Of a stretch of DNA of 64,000 nt, positions 19,773-28,946 are shown one piece after another. The notes under the pieces are model-generated. The model was not told the DNA's origin. It saw nothing but the letters and a program-made list of their open reading frames with translations, and did no database searches. Within the stretch, counting starts at the first letter, position 1; every line of letters begins with the position of its first letter. The translations under genes and the position numbers were made by a program. Source of the stretch: Endozoicomonas sp. 4G (lineage in GTDB: Bacteria; Pseudomonadota; Gammaproteobacteria; Pseudomonadales; Endozoicomonadaceae); the NCBI RefSeq assembly GCF_023822025.1, contig NZ_CP082909.1, positions 5,004,001 to 5,068,000 of the forward strand, written 5' to 3'.

Positions 19773-19794
19773 ACATAAAACTCTTTGTAGCATG

Positions 19795-21265
19795 TTGAAT
19801 GCTCCCCTTCCTGAAGGAAGGGGATTCTTCTTGGTTAAGCCACAAGACTCTGTTTTGACGGTTCAACCGAACCGGCGTCCTCAGACGCCAAAACTGAATC
19901 AAGGGTAATACCAAGCAAAGTAGGCTCATTCAAAGCCACTACTACGGGCGACTTGCGTAGCAAGGTCGGTCGTAGATACTTCACGCTTCCCGTAGGCAGA
20001 ATCGAATCAGGAACCATACGTCCATTGTGGATGTATTTGTTCAGGATGTTGCAGGCTCCGACTTCGTCTCTCGCTGCAACATAACCGCAACCCTGACACT
20101 TATAGTTGCGTCCACTTGGCTTGTGCCTGTGACCGCACTTAGGGCACGTTTGAGTGGTGTAGGCTTCGTTGATCTTAACCACATCAACCCCTCTCAACTG
20201 ACCCTTATACGTCAGGTACTCAACCAATCGACCTAGCGGGTTCCCGCTGTTCTCCTGGTTGCTGCGTCTTGATCCCTTTTTCTGCTTACGCTTGTTACGT
20301 GCTATTTCTGTCACATCCCCAACAACCAATGTTCCGGCTTGCCGTTCGACGGCAAAGTCGATCATCTTGTTTGCGGTATGATGTAGCAAGTTGTGAACTT
20401 GCCTGTGGTATCGTGCCAGATATTTGGCCTTTGCTGCCTTGAGTTTTCGTCTTCGACGGGAACCCTGCTCGCATTTATCTATTAGACGAGTGTAGCCAGC
20501 TATTTTCTTGTTCTTGCCTTGTGTCAATGAACGCAAGCCACGACCAACAACAGCCGTTGATTTGATGCCGTCCGTCATGACAGCGGTATGGATGATACCC
20601 AAATCAGCCGCAACGGTGTTGTCTCCGGCTGATTCTGGTTTCTCAACTACGTCTTGAATGGAAATGTAGAGAGTGCGGTATCCAAGCTCAATTCCTGTGA
20701 TCTTGCCTTGCGGCAATTGATCCAGTGGAATTTTGATGGACAAGCCTTTCACTCCACGACCATTGGACAGATTCAGCCTATTCCCCTTGCGGCGAATGGC
20801 TGACTGCTTCCAAGTCACCGTCTGGAATTTCTTCTTGCACTTCCAAGGGTAACGAGCTTTCTTATCTCCCTTCTCCCTTTTGGTTTGAGTTGAATCTATA
20901 GAGTCGTACAACTTCTCGACGAGCTTCTGTATGGTCTGCGAATGCAGAGCATACTTGCCTTTGACGTGAGTCTTCATTTTAGACTCGGTAGGCCACTTCC
21001 AGTGGCGTTTGCGGATATATTTGTGCAATCGGACTATGTCATTCCACAGGCGAGCCGCTTCCAGACGGACTTGCGTCTGTCCATCTGTTGGCTTGCCTAT
21101 GTTGATTTGAATGACACGGTTTTTTTTCACGCGATTTCCTTTTTTCTCAATATATTTATACTACAGAAAGCCAATGGCTACGTTGATATTGTTGATACAA
21201 GGAAGCCTGGCGGCTTCCCCGTTTACATCCCCGCACTAAAAGTACGGGGTTTTTCACGGGTTACG
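19795..21265 (-). mobile_element. IS605-superfamily TnpB-only element (element 2)
   Basis: 1471 bases, identical in length to element 3 at 49038-50508. TTAT stands outside the left end (21266-21269), then a hairpin CCCCGTAC/GTGCGGGG. The right end has hairpin CCCCTTCC/GGAAGGGG and terminal TCAA (19795-19798). The right flank is one base from the ATG of the split phd gene; the left flank is the 3' part of a CopG-type antitoxin gene. No tnpA. Predicted guide begins CATGCTACAAAGAGTT. Confidence 0.87.
19835..21130 (-). CDS. tnpB: TnpB-family RNA-guided nuclease (element 2)
   Basis: 431 residues, about 95 percent identical to the copy at 49078-50373. Candidate catalytic residues: D176 in AADLGI, D355 in AARDEVGA, and at the RuvC-II position VVGDVTEIA, where the usual Glu is Asp (D272), with a Glu three residues later (E275). 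Zinc ribbon Cys 329, 332, 345, 348. After D355 there is a 75-residue tail, longer than in the element 1 protein; its coding DNA is also the expected omega-RNA scaffold. The ORF is intact, so activity is plausible. Confidence 0.88.
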   Translation of the reverse strand: MKKNRVIQINIGKPTDGQTQVRLEAARLWNDIVRLHKYIRKRHWKWPTESKMKTHVKGKYALHSQTIQKLVEKLYDSIDSTQTKREKGDKKARYPWKCKKKFQTVTWKQSAIRRKGNRLNLSNGRGVKGLSIKIPLDQLPQGKITGIELGYRTLYISIQDVVEKPESAGDNTVAADLGIIHTAVMTDGIKSTAVVGRGLRSLTQGKNKKIAGYTRLIDKCEQGSRRRRKLKAAKAKYLARYHRQVHNLLHHTANKMIDFAVERQAGTLVVGDVTEIARNKRKQKKGSRRSNQENSGNPLGRLVEYLTYKGQLRGVDVVKINEAYTTQTCPKCGHRHKPSGRNYKCQGCGYVAARDEVGACNILNKYIHNGRMVPDSILPTGSVKYLRPTLLRKSPVVVALNEPTLLGITLDSVLASEDAGSVEPSKQSLVA

Positions 21266-21408
21266 ATAACCCAGTTATGGTGTGCGACATACTCCTCAAT
21301 GGCTTCCGGCATCACAAAATTAGCATCACGGCCACAAATCCGGGCTATCTCATCGACAGCCTCACTGACTTCATTATTGAGGCGAACAGTTCTTGCTGAA
21401 GTTGGCAT
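21223..21408 (-). pseudogene. CopG-type (ribbon-helix-helix) antitoxin, truncated by TnpB element 2
   Basis: Starts MPTSARTVRLNNEVSEAVDE, a typical ribbon-helix-helix antitoxin, and reads 48 native codons to HHNWVI. It then crosses the left junction of element 2 at 21265, whose sequence supplies an in-frame tail ending KPRTFSAGM-stop. The native C-terminus that would contact the toxin is missing. No partner toxin is visible nearby. Confidence 0.7.
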
Positions 21409-21517
21409 AGGATTTTACCTCAAGTTGTGATCAATAGAGTTTGTTGCCTACAAGGAAATGGGATTCGTCGAAATTACGGCAGGATGATCGTTGAAAAGTA
21501 TGGAACTATCAAAAACA

Positions 21518-21898
21518 TTAATCCGAAAGTTCAGTAACAGCAAAGATAGCCAAAAAAAGCCAGCCCAGCATAAACGAGACACCACCTATCGGAGTGATCG
21601 CACCCAACCAGCCAATGCCAGTAACGGCAAGCATATAAAGACTGCCAGAAAAAAGGATAATGCCTGCCAGAAACAATCTGGCGCTCCATCTCAGTTTTTT
21701 CGAATCTTTAAAATGGATAGCAAGAACAGCCACCAGAACCAGGGCCAGACTGTGGTAAAACTGGTAATCCGTTGCGGTTGCCCACACTTCCAGATAGCGT
21801 TCAGAAAGCTGATCCTTCAGAGCATGGGCACCGAATGCGCCCAGAGCCACTGACAGCAAACCACAGAGGGCACCGGGTAAAAGATAGCGTTGCGTCAT
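21518..21898 (-). CDS. DUF423 family membrane protein
   Basis: 126 residues with four hydrophobic segments and the family motif LGAFGAHALKDQLS near residue 18. YgdD-type inner-membrane protein of unknown function. Its ATG overlaps the hemY stop by four bases (ATGA), so it is the last gene of the hemCDXY transcript. The 101 bases on its 3' side up to the CopG remnant contain nothing notable. Confidence 0.92.
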   Translation of the reverse strand: MTQRYLLPGALCGLLSVALGAFGAHALKDQLSERYLEVWATATDYQFYHSLALVLVAVLAIHFKDSKKLRWSARLFLAGIILFSGSLYMLAVTGIGWLGAITPIGGVSFMLGWLFLAIFAVTELSD

Positions 21899-23142
21899 TT
21901 CTTGTCCATAACTTTTGCAGGTAACACATCAACAACACTGCCCGCTGCCAGTCTCAAACCTTCCTGAAAAAACAGAGAGCTGCTTTGATGATCGTCCATA
22001 TGAGCCAGAAGACGTCCCAGCTCATTATAGGTATCAACCCGTTTACTGAGTCTCAGGCTGGCTTCAAAGTATTCCCTGGCTTTACCCCAAAGTTCATTTC
22101 GCAGGGATAGACGACCAAGGGTTAGTAGCAGGTCGGCATCGTTAGGTCTTTCATTAAGCAGGGTTTCGGCAAAATGCAATTGCTTGCCCAAATCCTTGCC
22201 TTTGATTTTTCCATACAACAACGCTATCTCGCTGCTGTAATGCTTGTTCAGGTTGTCCCGAAGCAAAGCCTCTGCTTTCTCTTCTGCTCCCAGGTCCGTC
22301 AGGCACTTTGCATACCGGTAGATCATGGCAGAATGACGCTTCTGGCCAGCCGACAAACTGTTCCAGATTTGGGTGGCTGGCTTTGTTCTCTGGTCCACAG
22401 AGGTAAAACTGCGACCATTGTTAAAGGCCTGATTGAAAAGCGCTTCAAAGCATTGCAGCTCAAGGCTGCGATGCTCTTCATCGGAAACCACTTTGTGCTT
22501 TTTCAGCTTGGGTAACAGCGCCGCAAGCGATTGCCAGTCGTTCAGGCGGCTATAAACCTGCTTCAGCATTTTCAGAACGTAGGCATGTCGTGGGACTTGC
22601 TTGTGCAGCTTGGTCAGCGTTGCCAGTGCCTGCTCCAGTTGACCTGATGACAACTGAAGTTGCGCCTGGGTAATACCAATCGCCAACTCGGCACCGGGCT
22701 CTTTGTGATCGGCCCGGCGAAGGTACTCAGCGGCGGCTTCAAGGTTTCCATTTTCATGAGCTGCCCGAGCAGCAGCCAGATAATTCAGTAAAGGTGAGGT
22801 GCCGTAGTCCGCCGCCTGCGAAAGCAGTCGCTCTGCTTTTTTCCAGTGTCCCTGGGTCAGCTCGACAAAACCACGGGTAGTCATTTTGCGGGCTTGTATT
22901 GCTTTGGCACCCGAAGTCATTGGGTAGATAAAACCCGTAACACCGAAAATCAGCTTCAGGATGATCCAGACCAGCCAGAGTGCCGCTATGGCAAGCCCTA
23001 TCAGCAGAAACAGTCCCCACAATGTGCTTTCGAAGGTAGCGGTGTTGTAGGAGATAAGCACATAGCCACTGTCGTTGATCATGGCGTTTGCCAGACCAAA
23101 AGTAACGCCCAGAATCACCAGAAAGAGGATAAAACTCTTCAT
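21895..23142 (-). CDS. hemY: HemY, TPR membrane protein of the heme operon
   Basis: 415 residues. Two N-terminal membrane helices (about residues 3-22 and 40-63) are followed by the HemY_N block and TPR-like repeats; the GRL..RNELWGKAREYFEASL stretch near residue 344 is characteristic. This is the proteobacterial HemY, not protoporphyrinogen oxidase. It starts within the last bases of hemX (4-base overlap). A role in organising late heme synthesis is inferred in the literature rather than proven. Confidence 0.92.
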   Translation of the reverse strand: MKSFILFLVILGVTFGLANAMINDSGYVLISYNTATFESTLWGLFLLIGLAIAALWLVWIILKLIFGVTGFIYPMTSGAKAIQARKMTTRGFVELTQGHWKKAERLLSQAADYGTSPLLNYLAAARAAHENGNLEAAAEYLRRADHKEPGAELAIGITQAQLQLSSGQLEQALATLTKLHKQVPRHAYVLKMLKQVYSRLNDWQSLAALLPKLKKHKVVSDEEHRSLELQCFEALFNQAFNNGRSFTSVDQRTKPATQIWNSLSAGQKRHSAMIYRYAKCLTDLGAEEKAEALLRDNLNKHYSSEIALLYGKIKGKDLGKQLHFAETLLNERPNDADLLLTLGRLSLRNELWGKAREYFEASLRLSKRVDTYNELGRLLAHMDDHQSSSLFFQEGLRLAAGSVVDVLPAKVMDKK

Positions 23143-24503
23143 ATCCGGGGCTCCTCTGACTGGGGCTCTTCTTTGGGCTGAAGCTCTCCCTTGGGCTGAA
23201 GCTCTCCCTTGGGCTGAAGCTCTTCTAAAGCACCAGCAGGTTCCGTTTGCCCTGAGGTGCTTTTTTCATTCTTCGGTGTATCGTTTATCTGGCTGGACTT
23301 CAGTAAATTCAGAGCACGGCTGATATGGACGGTTGCCGGTTTTACGGCGACTTTCTCTAAAACCTTTAGCTCATCCATTACTGCGGTAGCCTGAGCGCCT
23401 GACAGGGAGAAGTATTTTGCTATCCAGTTTGAGGCCTGTTGCAAACTGCTGTCGTAGATAGCCTGATCCCTGGTAAGAACGGATAACTTAGCCTGTTCCA
23501 GCATCAGCTGAAGGTTTTGGCGAATCAAAATATTCTCTTCGGGTGACAGCAGTGCAGTGATTTTTTGATCACGGTCAGGGATGAATCTGAACAGGCTGAC
23601 AAAACGTTCCCAGGTATTATTCAGCATTGCGAGGACGACAGTCTGCCAGCTGGCCGTTTCTGTGGGTGAAGTGCTTGTGGATGAAGTATCTGTAGATAAA
23701 GTGCCTGTGGATAAAGTACCTGTGGATAAAGTGCCTGTGGATGGAACCTCAGAGGATTTTGAAGCGGTGGCTAAAGGTTCTTTCAGGATTTCTTTTTCCG
23801 TCAGAGGCAGTTGCGCAATCTGGTGGGTGAGCGCTTCAAGCTTCAGGTAAAGACCTTCCTGATCGAAATCCGGGAGGCTGTTAAGAGAAGCAATGTCTTC
23901 TGCCAAGGCTTCCCGCACGGGGTACAGGTTATAGTTATCCAGCTCAAGCAACAATTGATCGGCGCCGTTAAGAAGCGCCTTGGCGGATTGGGTATCCGAT
24001 GACATCAGCAGCCGCTGATTGGCGAGTCGGAGCAGGTATTCGACTTCTGCCAGCTTCCAGCCATCCTGACTGCCGCCAGTAAGGTCCTGAAGGTCCCGGG
24101 TCAGACTGTCGGTGCGACTCAGCAGGCGTTCACTTCGATCTTCCTGCTCCCTGAGTCCGGTTTTGATGGGGGTCAGTTCACCGTTTATCTCAGTGAGTCT
24201 GGCCTGAACCCGGGCAATCTGGGCTTGTTGCTGTTCCTGTCCGGCGATCAGGGCGGGTTGTTTTTGCTCCAGTTGCATCAGCTGCCAGCTGACATTGCCA
24301 CTTATACCCAGCGCCGTGGCCGCAATCAGCAAGGCCAGAATAGTAAGCTTTCGTCCTGGCTTTGATGCTGATTTCTGAGGCTTTTTTCTGGAGCTTGCCG
24401 GAGTCGGCTTGCTTTCCTCTTTCCTGGAAGACTCCGCTGACCCGGTCGGCTCTTTCGGTTCGACCTGCTCGAGTTTTCTGGCGTTTTGATCTTTCTTGCT
24501 CAC
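23139..24503 (-). CDS. hemX: HemX family membrane protein
   Basis: 454 residues. A Lys/Ser-rich cytoplasmic N-terminus, one membrane helix near residues 52-70, then a long periplasmic coiled coil and the HemX domain (AEVEYLLRLANQRLLMSSD near residue 152). Often annotated as uroporphyrinogen-III C-methyltransferase, but no SAM-methyltransferase motifs are present. Two in-frame minisatellites interrupt it: STGTL repeats near residues 255-275 and GELQPK repeats at the C-terminus. Overlaps hemD and hemY by four bases each. Confidence 0.92.
   Translation of the reverse strand: MSKKDQNARKLEQVEPKEPTGSAESSRKEESKPTPASSRKKPQKSASKPGRKLTILALLIAATALGISGNVSWQLMQLEQKQPALIAGQEQQQAQIARVQARLTEINGELTPIKTGLREQEDRSERLLSRTDSLTRDLQDLTGGSQDGWKLAEVEYLLRLANQRLLMSSDTQSAKALLNGADQLLLELDNYNLYPVREALAEDIASLNSLPDFDQEGLYLKLEALTHQIAQLPLTEKEILKEPLATASKSSEVPSTGTLSTGTLSTGTLSTDTSSTSTSPTETASWQTVVLAMLNNTWERFVSLFRFIPDRDQKITALLSPEENILIRQNLQLMLEQAKLSVLTRDQAIYDSSLQQASNWIAKYFSLSGAQATAVMDELKVLEKVAVKPATVHISRALNLLKSSQINDTPKNEKSTSGQTEPAGALEELQPKGELQPKGELQPKEEPQSEEPRI
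23173..23226. repeat. three tandem 18-bp repeats in the hemX 3' end
   Basis: Unit TTGGGCTGAAGCTCTCCC repeated about three times, encoding GELQPK repeats on the minus strand. The unit is a multiple of three, so copy-number change keeps the frame. Confidence 0.88.
23671..23745. repeat. five 15-bp in-frame repeats in hemX
   Basis: Unit GTGCCTGTGGATAAA with small variants at 23671, 23686, 23701, 23716 and 23731, encoding a Ser/Thr/Gly/Leu linker (STGTL) on the minus strand. It lies between the helical part and the C-terminal part of HemX. Confidence 0.9.
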
Positions 24504-25312
24504 GTTAACCCTTCGCTGTTAATCCGGTTCAGTACCGAGACCATGGCTTGATTGTTGGCACCCCGGGCAATATAAACCCGTTTAAATGCCTGAGCCTCTG
24601 GCATTCTGGCAACTCTTTCGCTGGGGACCACCAGACAGCACTCCCGGCTTAAAGCCGGAGCAAGGTAGTCTGCAGTATTGGCCAGAAGCTCGCCACTGCT
24701 GGTCAGTATGACATTAATCCCATGATCTTTAATCAGTCGGTTCAGACAATCTTGTGGGTAATCCGGCTTCTGGCGTTCGTACAGTGCCAGGCAATCCACC
24801 TCAGCCCCCCGATTTTTGAGGGTGGTCTCCAGCAGTGCCCTGCCACCTTTGCCTTTCAGAATCAGTATTTTTTCTCCGCTGACCTGCTGAAGGCTCTCCA
24901 GTTGCAGCAGAGCCTCACTGTCTGCGGACTTTTTTTCGATCTCCGGGCAGACAGCCTCAATGTCATTATTGTTAAGCCATTGCCGTGTTTTTGAGCCAAC
25001 GGCATACCAGTCGATCTTTACCGGCATTTGTGGCCAGTAATTCTCTATATGTTGCAGACCCAGCCTGGCGGCATTCTGGCTGATGACAATGACTTTACGG
25101 TACTGATCCAGCTGTAATATCCGGTCTCGCAGTGCCTGATTCTCTGTCACCGGCTGAATATGGATCATCGGTAAAGACCATGCCATGGCCCCCTGACTCT
25201 GAATCATGGCAACCAGTGGTTTAGCCTGCTCTTCAGGGCGAGTGACCAAAACTCTGATCTCACGGCTGTTAAAGGGCTCACGGCTGTTGTCAGGCTCACG
25301 GCTGTTCATCAT
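24500..25312 (-). CDS. hemD: uroporphyrinogen-III synthase HemD
   Basis: About 270 residues from the ATG at 25312. The start is uncertain: the open frame extends 41 codons further into hemC, but family members begin near IRVLVTRPEEQAKPLVAMI. Later blocks include ISQNAARLGL, AVGSKTRQWL and ILTSSGELL. It closes hydroxymethylbilane to uroporphyrinogen III. The short leader carries a triple NSRE repeat. It lies 13 bases after hemC and overlaps hemX by four bases. Confidence 0.9.
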   Translation of the reverse strand: MMNSREPDNSREPFNSREIRVLVTRPEEQAKPLVAMIQSQGAMAWSLPMIHIQPVTENQALRDRILQLDQYRKVIVISQNAARLGLQHIENYWPQMPVKIDWYAVGSKTRQWLNNNDIEAVCPEIEKKSADSEALLQLESLQQVSGEKILILKGKGGRALLETTLKNRGAEVDCLALYERQKPDYPQDCLNRLIKDHGINVILTSSGELLANTADYLAPALSRECCLVVPSERVARMPEAQAFKRVYIARGANNQAMVSVLNRINSEGLT

Positions 25313-25325
25313 GACATGGCTCACA

Positions 25326-26246
25326 TTAATGCAGCAACTCTGAGAGAATGCGGTCTGCACCTTGCTGCAGCAGGGATTCTGCCAGCCCGATACCCCCTTG
25401 CTGGCCATCGGCAGGTGCACAATAGACTTCTGCACTCAGTATGACTTTACCATCGGGCTGACCCACCAGCCCCCGGATATAGAGCTGGTCGTTGGCGAGT
25501 TCAGAGTAGCAACCTATGGGCACCTGACAGCCACCATTTAATCTGCGCACCATAGCGCGTTCTGCCAGCACTCGTATTGCTGTGTCTTCATGATGCAGTG
25601 GCGCCAGCAAGGGTTTAATGGCTTCATCGTTGGCACGAATCTCAATACCCACAGCTCCCTGACCTGCGGCGGGCAGGCTCAGTTCAGAAGGCAGGGTGGT
25701 TTTGATCCGGTCTTTCATCCCCAGTCTGATCAATCCTGCTGCGGCAAGAATAATGGCGTCATACTGGCCATCGTCCAGTTTGGCCAGACGGGTGTTAACG
25801 TTGCCCCGCAGGAACTCAATCTTCAGGTCAGGTCTTTTTGCCAGTATCTGGCATTGGCGGCGCAGACTGGAGGTTCCTACGGTAGCACCTTCAGGCAGCT
25901 CGTCCAGCTGTTTATAGGTGTTGGAAACAAAGGCATCCAGCGGATTTTCCCGGGGGCAGATAACACCCAGCTGAAGTCCCTGAGGAAACTCCATGGGTAC
26001 ATCTTTCATGGAGTGCACGGCAATGTCAGCCCTGTTCTCCAGCAGGGCGGTTTCCAATTCTTTAACGAACAGGCCTTTGCCACCGATTTTAGCCAGAGGT
26101 GAATCCAGGATCCGATCCCCCTTGCTGGTCATTTTTACCAGCTCTACCCGGATACCGGGATGAAAGTGCTCCAGGCGCTCTTTTACGTATTCAGCCTGCC
26201 AGAGGGCCAGGGCACTTTTTCTTGTCGCGATGCGGATGGTTTTCAT
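25326..26246 (-). CDS. hemC: porphobilinogen deaminase HemC
   Basis: 306 residues from the ATG at 26246, which gives the standard beginning [21 protein letters not shown] longer reading to 26354 is unlikely. Motifs: HSMKDVP (dipyrromethane and substrate binding), [20 protein letters not shown], and the cofactor-attachment loop [10 protein letters not shown]. It polymerises four porphobilinogens. First gene of hemC-hemD-hemX-hemY-DUF423. Confidence 0.95.
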   Translation of the reverse strand: MKTIRIATRKSALALWQAEYVKERLEHFHPGIRVELVKMTSKGDRILDSPLAKIGGKGLFVKELETALLENRADIAVHSMKDVPMEFPQGLQLGVICPRENPLDAFVSNTYKQLDELPEGATVGTSSLRRQCQILAKRPDLKIEFLRGNVNTRLAKLDDGQYDAIILAAAGLIRLGMKDRIKTTLPSELSLPAAGQGAVGIEIRANDEAIKPLLAPLHHEDTAIRVLAERAMVRRLNGGCQVPIGCYSELANDQLYIRGLVGQPDGKVILSAEVYCAPADGQQGGIGLAESLLQQGADRILSELLH

Positions 26247-26469
26247 GAGGAGACTTGCAATCAATAAAAGGACAACGATGGCTGAGTGGTGCTTTGAACC
26301 TTGCGGAATGGTCTGATTGATACCAGCATAAGGCCAGCGAACAGATTCACTCATTTATGAAGATTGGGATAATACGATAGTCTGCAGTTGTGACCAACAT
26401 TTACTTTTTTCACAGACAGTTGCCGGAAGGTAAAATAACAACTAGCTTGTAATTCCACTGGAGGCACTT

Positions 26470-26961
26470 ATGACAGACCTATATAGAACCGATTATATGC
26501 TCTGGGTGGAAGAGCAGAAAAAGCTGCTGGCTGCCAGACGTTTTGATGAGCTTGACCTTGAAAACTTGCTGGAAGAAGTTGCAGACATGGGAAAAAGTGA
26601 GCCGAGAGCGTTCAAAAGACATCTTATTCAGTTATTGAGCCACTTGTTAAAATGGGACTTTCAGCAGAATCAGGTTAATGACCTCAGGGACATAGACCAT
26701 TGGTTTCGCAGCTGGGTGGATACCATTCAAATTCAGAGGTATTCCGCAGCAGCAGTTCTGACCGATAATCCTAACCTGAAATCAAAGCAACAGGCTATTT
26801 ACCTTGAAGCCTATCAACAGGCCCGGATATTGGCTGCCAAGGGGTTAAACAGTTATTTGGATTCAAGACATTTTACCGCGAAAGACTTCCCCGAAGATTG
26901 CCCATGGACACTCGAGCAGGTGATGGGCGAAGACTTTTTACCTAAAGCCAGACTTAATTAA
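26470..26961 (+). CDS. DUF29 family protein
   Basis: 163 residues with the DUF29 pattern YMLWVEEQKKLLAARRFDELD, then ENLLEEVADMGKSE and a conserved HLLKW core. Function unknown; the family is common in cyanobacteria and mobile regions. It stands alone, opposite in strand to algR and hemC, which are adjacent in Pseudomonas, so it looks like an insertion into a conserved block. The ribosome site GGAGG precedes the ATG by about seven bases. Confidence 0.9.
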   Translation: MTDLYRTDYMLWVEEQKKLLAARRFDELDLENLLEEVADMGKSEPRAFKRHLIQLLSHLLKWDFQQNQVNDLRDIDHWFRSWVDTIQIQRYSAAAVLTDNPNLKSKQQAIYLEAYQQARILAAKGLNSYLDSRHFTAKDFPEDCPWTLEQVMGEDFLPKARLN

Positions 26962-26968
26962 GTCTGGC
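26947..26968. terminator. 22-bp perfect palindrome at the DUF29 gene stop
   Basis: GCCAGACTTA AT TAAGTCTGGC at 26947-26968; the stop codon TAA lies at its centre. It could act as a bidirectional terminator between the convergent DUF29 and algR genes, although no T-run follows. Confidence 0.5.
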
Positions 26969-26992
26969 ACCAAGGAGCCTGACCGAGAAGCT

Positions 26993-27727
26993 TCACAGCG
27001 ACTGCATAAACTTCTTCATCAGAGGTACATGTCGGCGACTTACTGACAGCGGCTCTTCGACCCCACTGAGCCAGATAAAGTAATGGCCCTGCTCGTCACG
27101 CACCATCCTCTCTATGGCCTTTCTGGCCACCAGGGCATTTCTGTGGATACGAACAAATCTGGCATTAAATTCAGATTCCAGGTTTTTCAGCGGGTCATCA
27201 ATGAGCACTTCACCGTTCTTGTGATAAACCGTGATGTATTTGCTGTCTGCCATGAAGTAGTAGATATCATCCAGGGGTACCAGCTCTATGCCCTTGAGGG
27301 TCTTGGCAGCAATATGGCTGCGAGCGTTATCATCCAGATCATCTTTCAGGCTGGCCAGTTGCAGACGATTGACTTTAGCGGCGCCAACCAGGGCTCGTTG
27401 CAGCTCTTCGAGTTTCACCGGCTTAAGCAGATAGCCCACCGCCTGAACCTGAAAAGCTTCAATCGCGTGAGTATCATAAGCAGTGCAGAAAATCACCGCA
27501 GGCGGATGCTCCAGCTTACTGATATGAGCGGCTGCCTCCAGACCTCCCATAACAGGCATACGAATATCCATCAGGACAATATCGGGCTGGTATTTACGAC
27601 AAAGCTCAAGGGCTTCAAGGCCATTCCCTGCATCGTGTTCCAGAGCCTGAAAGCCCTCTAAACGTCCCAGCAGGTGTCGCAGACGGTCTCTTGCCAGCGG
27701 TTCATCATCGGTGATCAGTATGTTCAT
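26993..27727 (-). CDS. algR: LytTR-family response regulator AlgR
   Basis: 244 residues. Receiver domain ITDDEPLAR, phospho-acceptor Asp in VLMDIRMPV near residue 54, GYLLKPV with the conserved Lys; C-terminal LytTR DNA-binding domain with FVRIHRNALVAR near residue 190. In Pseudomonas AlgR controls alginate, type IV pili and virulence. The ATG at 27727 lies inside the end of algZ, so the two are coupled. Confidence 0.93.
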   Translation of the reverse strand: MNILITDDEPLARDRLRHLLGRLEGFQALEHDAGNGLEALELCRKYQPDIVLMDIRMPVMGGLEAAAHISKLEHPPAVIFCTAYDTHAIEAFQVQAVGYLLKPVKLEELQRALVGAAKVNRLQLASLKDDLDDNARSHIAAKTLKGIELVPLDDIYYFMADSKYITVYHKNGEVLIDDPLKNLESEFNARFVRIHRNALVARKAIERMVRDEQGHYFIWLSGVEEPLSVSRRHVPLMKKFMQSL

Positions 27728-28805
27728 GGTTATCGCCACCGTAAGGGTAAGTGATCAAAGTTTCAAACTCCTGGGTATCTCCACTCTCACCCTCAAACAG
27801 CTGAGCTTCTACACTGGCTTTGTTACCAAAAAGCATATTCAGTCTGGAGCGGATATTGACCAGAGCCAACTGATTGCCCTGAGCTCCCCTGGCATAGCCG
27901 GAAGGGTTGCTCTGAACCGGGTTTCGGACTCTGATAGTGATGTTATCGTTGCTCCTGCCAATATCTACACTCACGGTGCCACCTTTTTCCAGTGGCTGGA
28001 TACCATGATAAACCGCGTTTTCAACAATGGGCTGCAATGTCAGGGGTGGAATATCGACATCTTCAGGGATTAACTCAATATTCCACCGGGTTTGCAGACG
28101 GTTTCCCAATCGGTGCTGCTCAATGCGCAAATAGCGCTGACACAGCTCGATCTCTCTGCTCAGGGCAATGCTGTTGCCATGATCCTGAAGGCTGGAGCGA
28201 AACAGATCCGACAAATCTTCAACGGCCTGTTCGGCCTTGTCCGGATCGATATGAATCAGGCTGGCGATGATGTTCATCGAGTTAAAAAGAAAGTGAGGGC
28301 GGATGCGAGCCTGCAACGCCTCAAAGCGGGCAGCGTGGCTGGCTTTCTGCTCTTTCCTGGCTTCCTGTTGGACGTAGAAATAACGCAGCAGCATGGCTGT
28401 GATGATCAGGGCAACGGTGACATGCCTGACCAGTTGCGGCCATTGTGGATAACTGTCAATAAAAGCATCTCGCCACAAAAACCATTGAGCCACGAGCGTA
28501 AATATCAGAGTGGTTGTCGCTGCGACACCAAGGCAACTGATAATAATGACCATCAGCTTCTGACGCTTCAGAATGGGCCGGAGTCGACAAAGAACAGCGC
28601 CTGAGACCAGGGAGATCCACTGCACAAACATGGACGTCATAGCCAGACGGTTCCAGTCAAGATCGCCCAGGCCAGGCAAAGTAAGCACCTGGATCAGGAC
28701 AAACAGCTCAGAAATCAGAACCAGCATAAAGACGGCACTGGGAGAACATAAATCCGGCAGGAAAAAGTCGTCCTCATCCCGAATTCTGGTCACTTTAAAT
28801 GGCAA
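27705..28805 (-). CDS. algZ: sensor histidine kinase AlgZ/FimS
   Basis: 366 residues. Four hydrophobic segments in the first 150 residues, then the His_kinase domain with the acceptor block QARIRPHFLFNSMNIIASL near residue 188 and an HATPase region (LQPIVENAVYHG). This unorthodox kinase class lacks the usual HisKA box. It lies just ahead of algR and diverges from argH, the same order as in Pseudomonas. Confidence 0.93.
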   Translation of the reverse strand: MPFKVTRIRDEDDFFLPDLCSPSAVFMLVLISELFVLIQVLTLPGLGDLDWNRLAMTSMFVQWISLVSGAVLCRLRPILKRQKLMVIIISCLGVAATTTLIFTLVAQWFLWRDAFIDSYPQWPQLVRHVTVALIITAMLLRYFYVQQEARKEQKASHAARFEALQARIRPHFLFNSMNIIASLIHIDPDKAEQAVEDLSDLFRSSLQDHGNSIALSREIELCQRYLRIEQHRLGNRLQTRWNIELIPEDVDIPPLTLQPIVENAVYHGIQPLEKGGTVSVDIGRSNDNITIRVRNPVQSNPSGYARGAQGNQLALVNIRSRLNMLFGNKASVEAQLFEGESGDTQEFETLITYPYGGDNHEHTDHR

Positions 28806-28946
28806 GAGGGAGCATCCTGTATCTGGTTTATTCTATTTGTTGAGTGCGCTACCTAAACTCACCCAGTTCACTCTATAATGCCGTAGCCGGGCTCAGTCAT
28901 CCACAGGCTGGCCGGAAAAATCAGAATACCAAGAAAGAGGTAGCAA

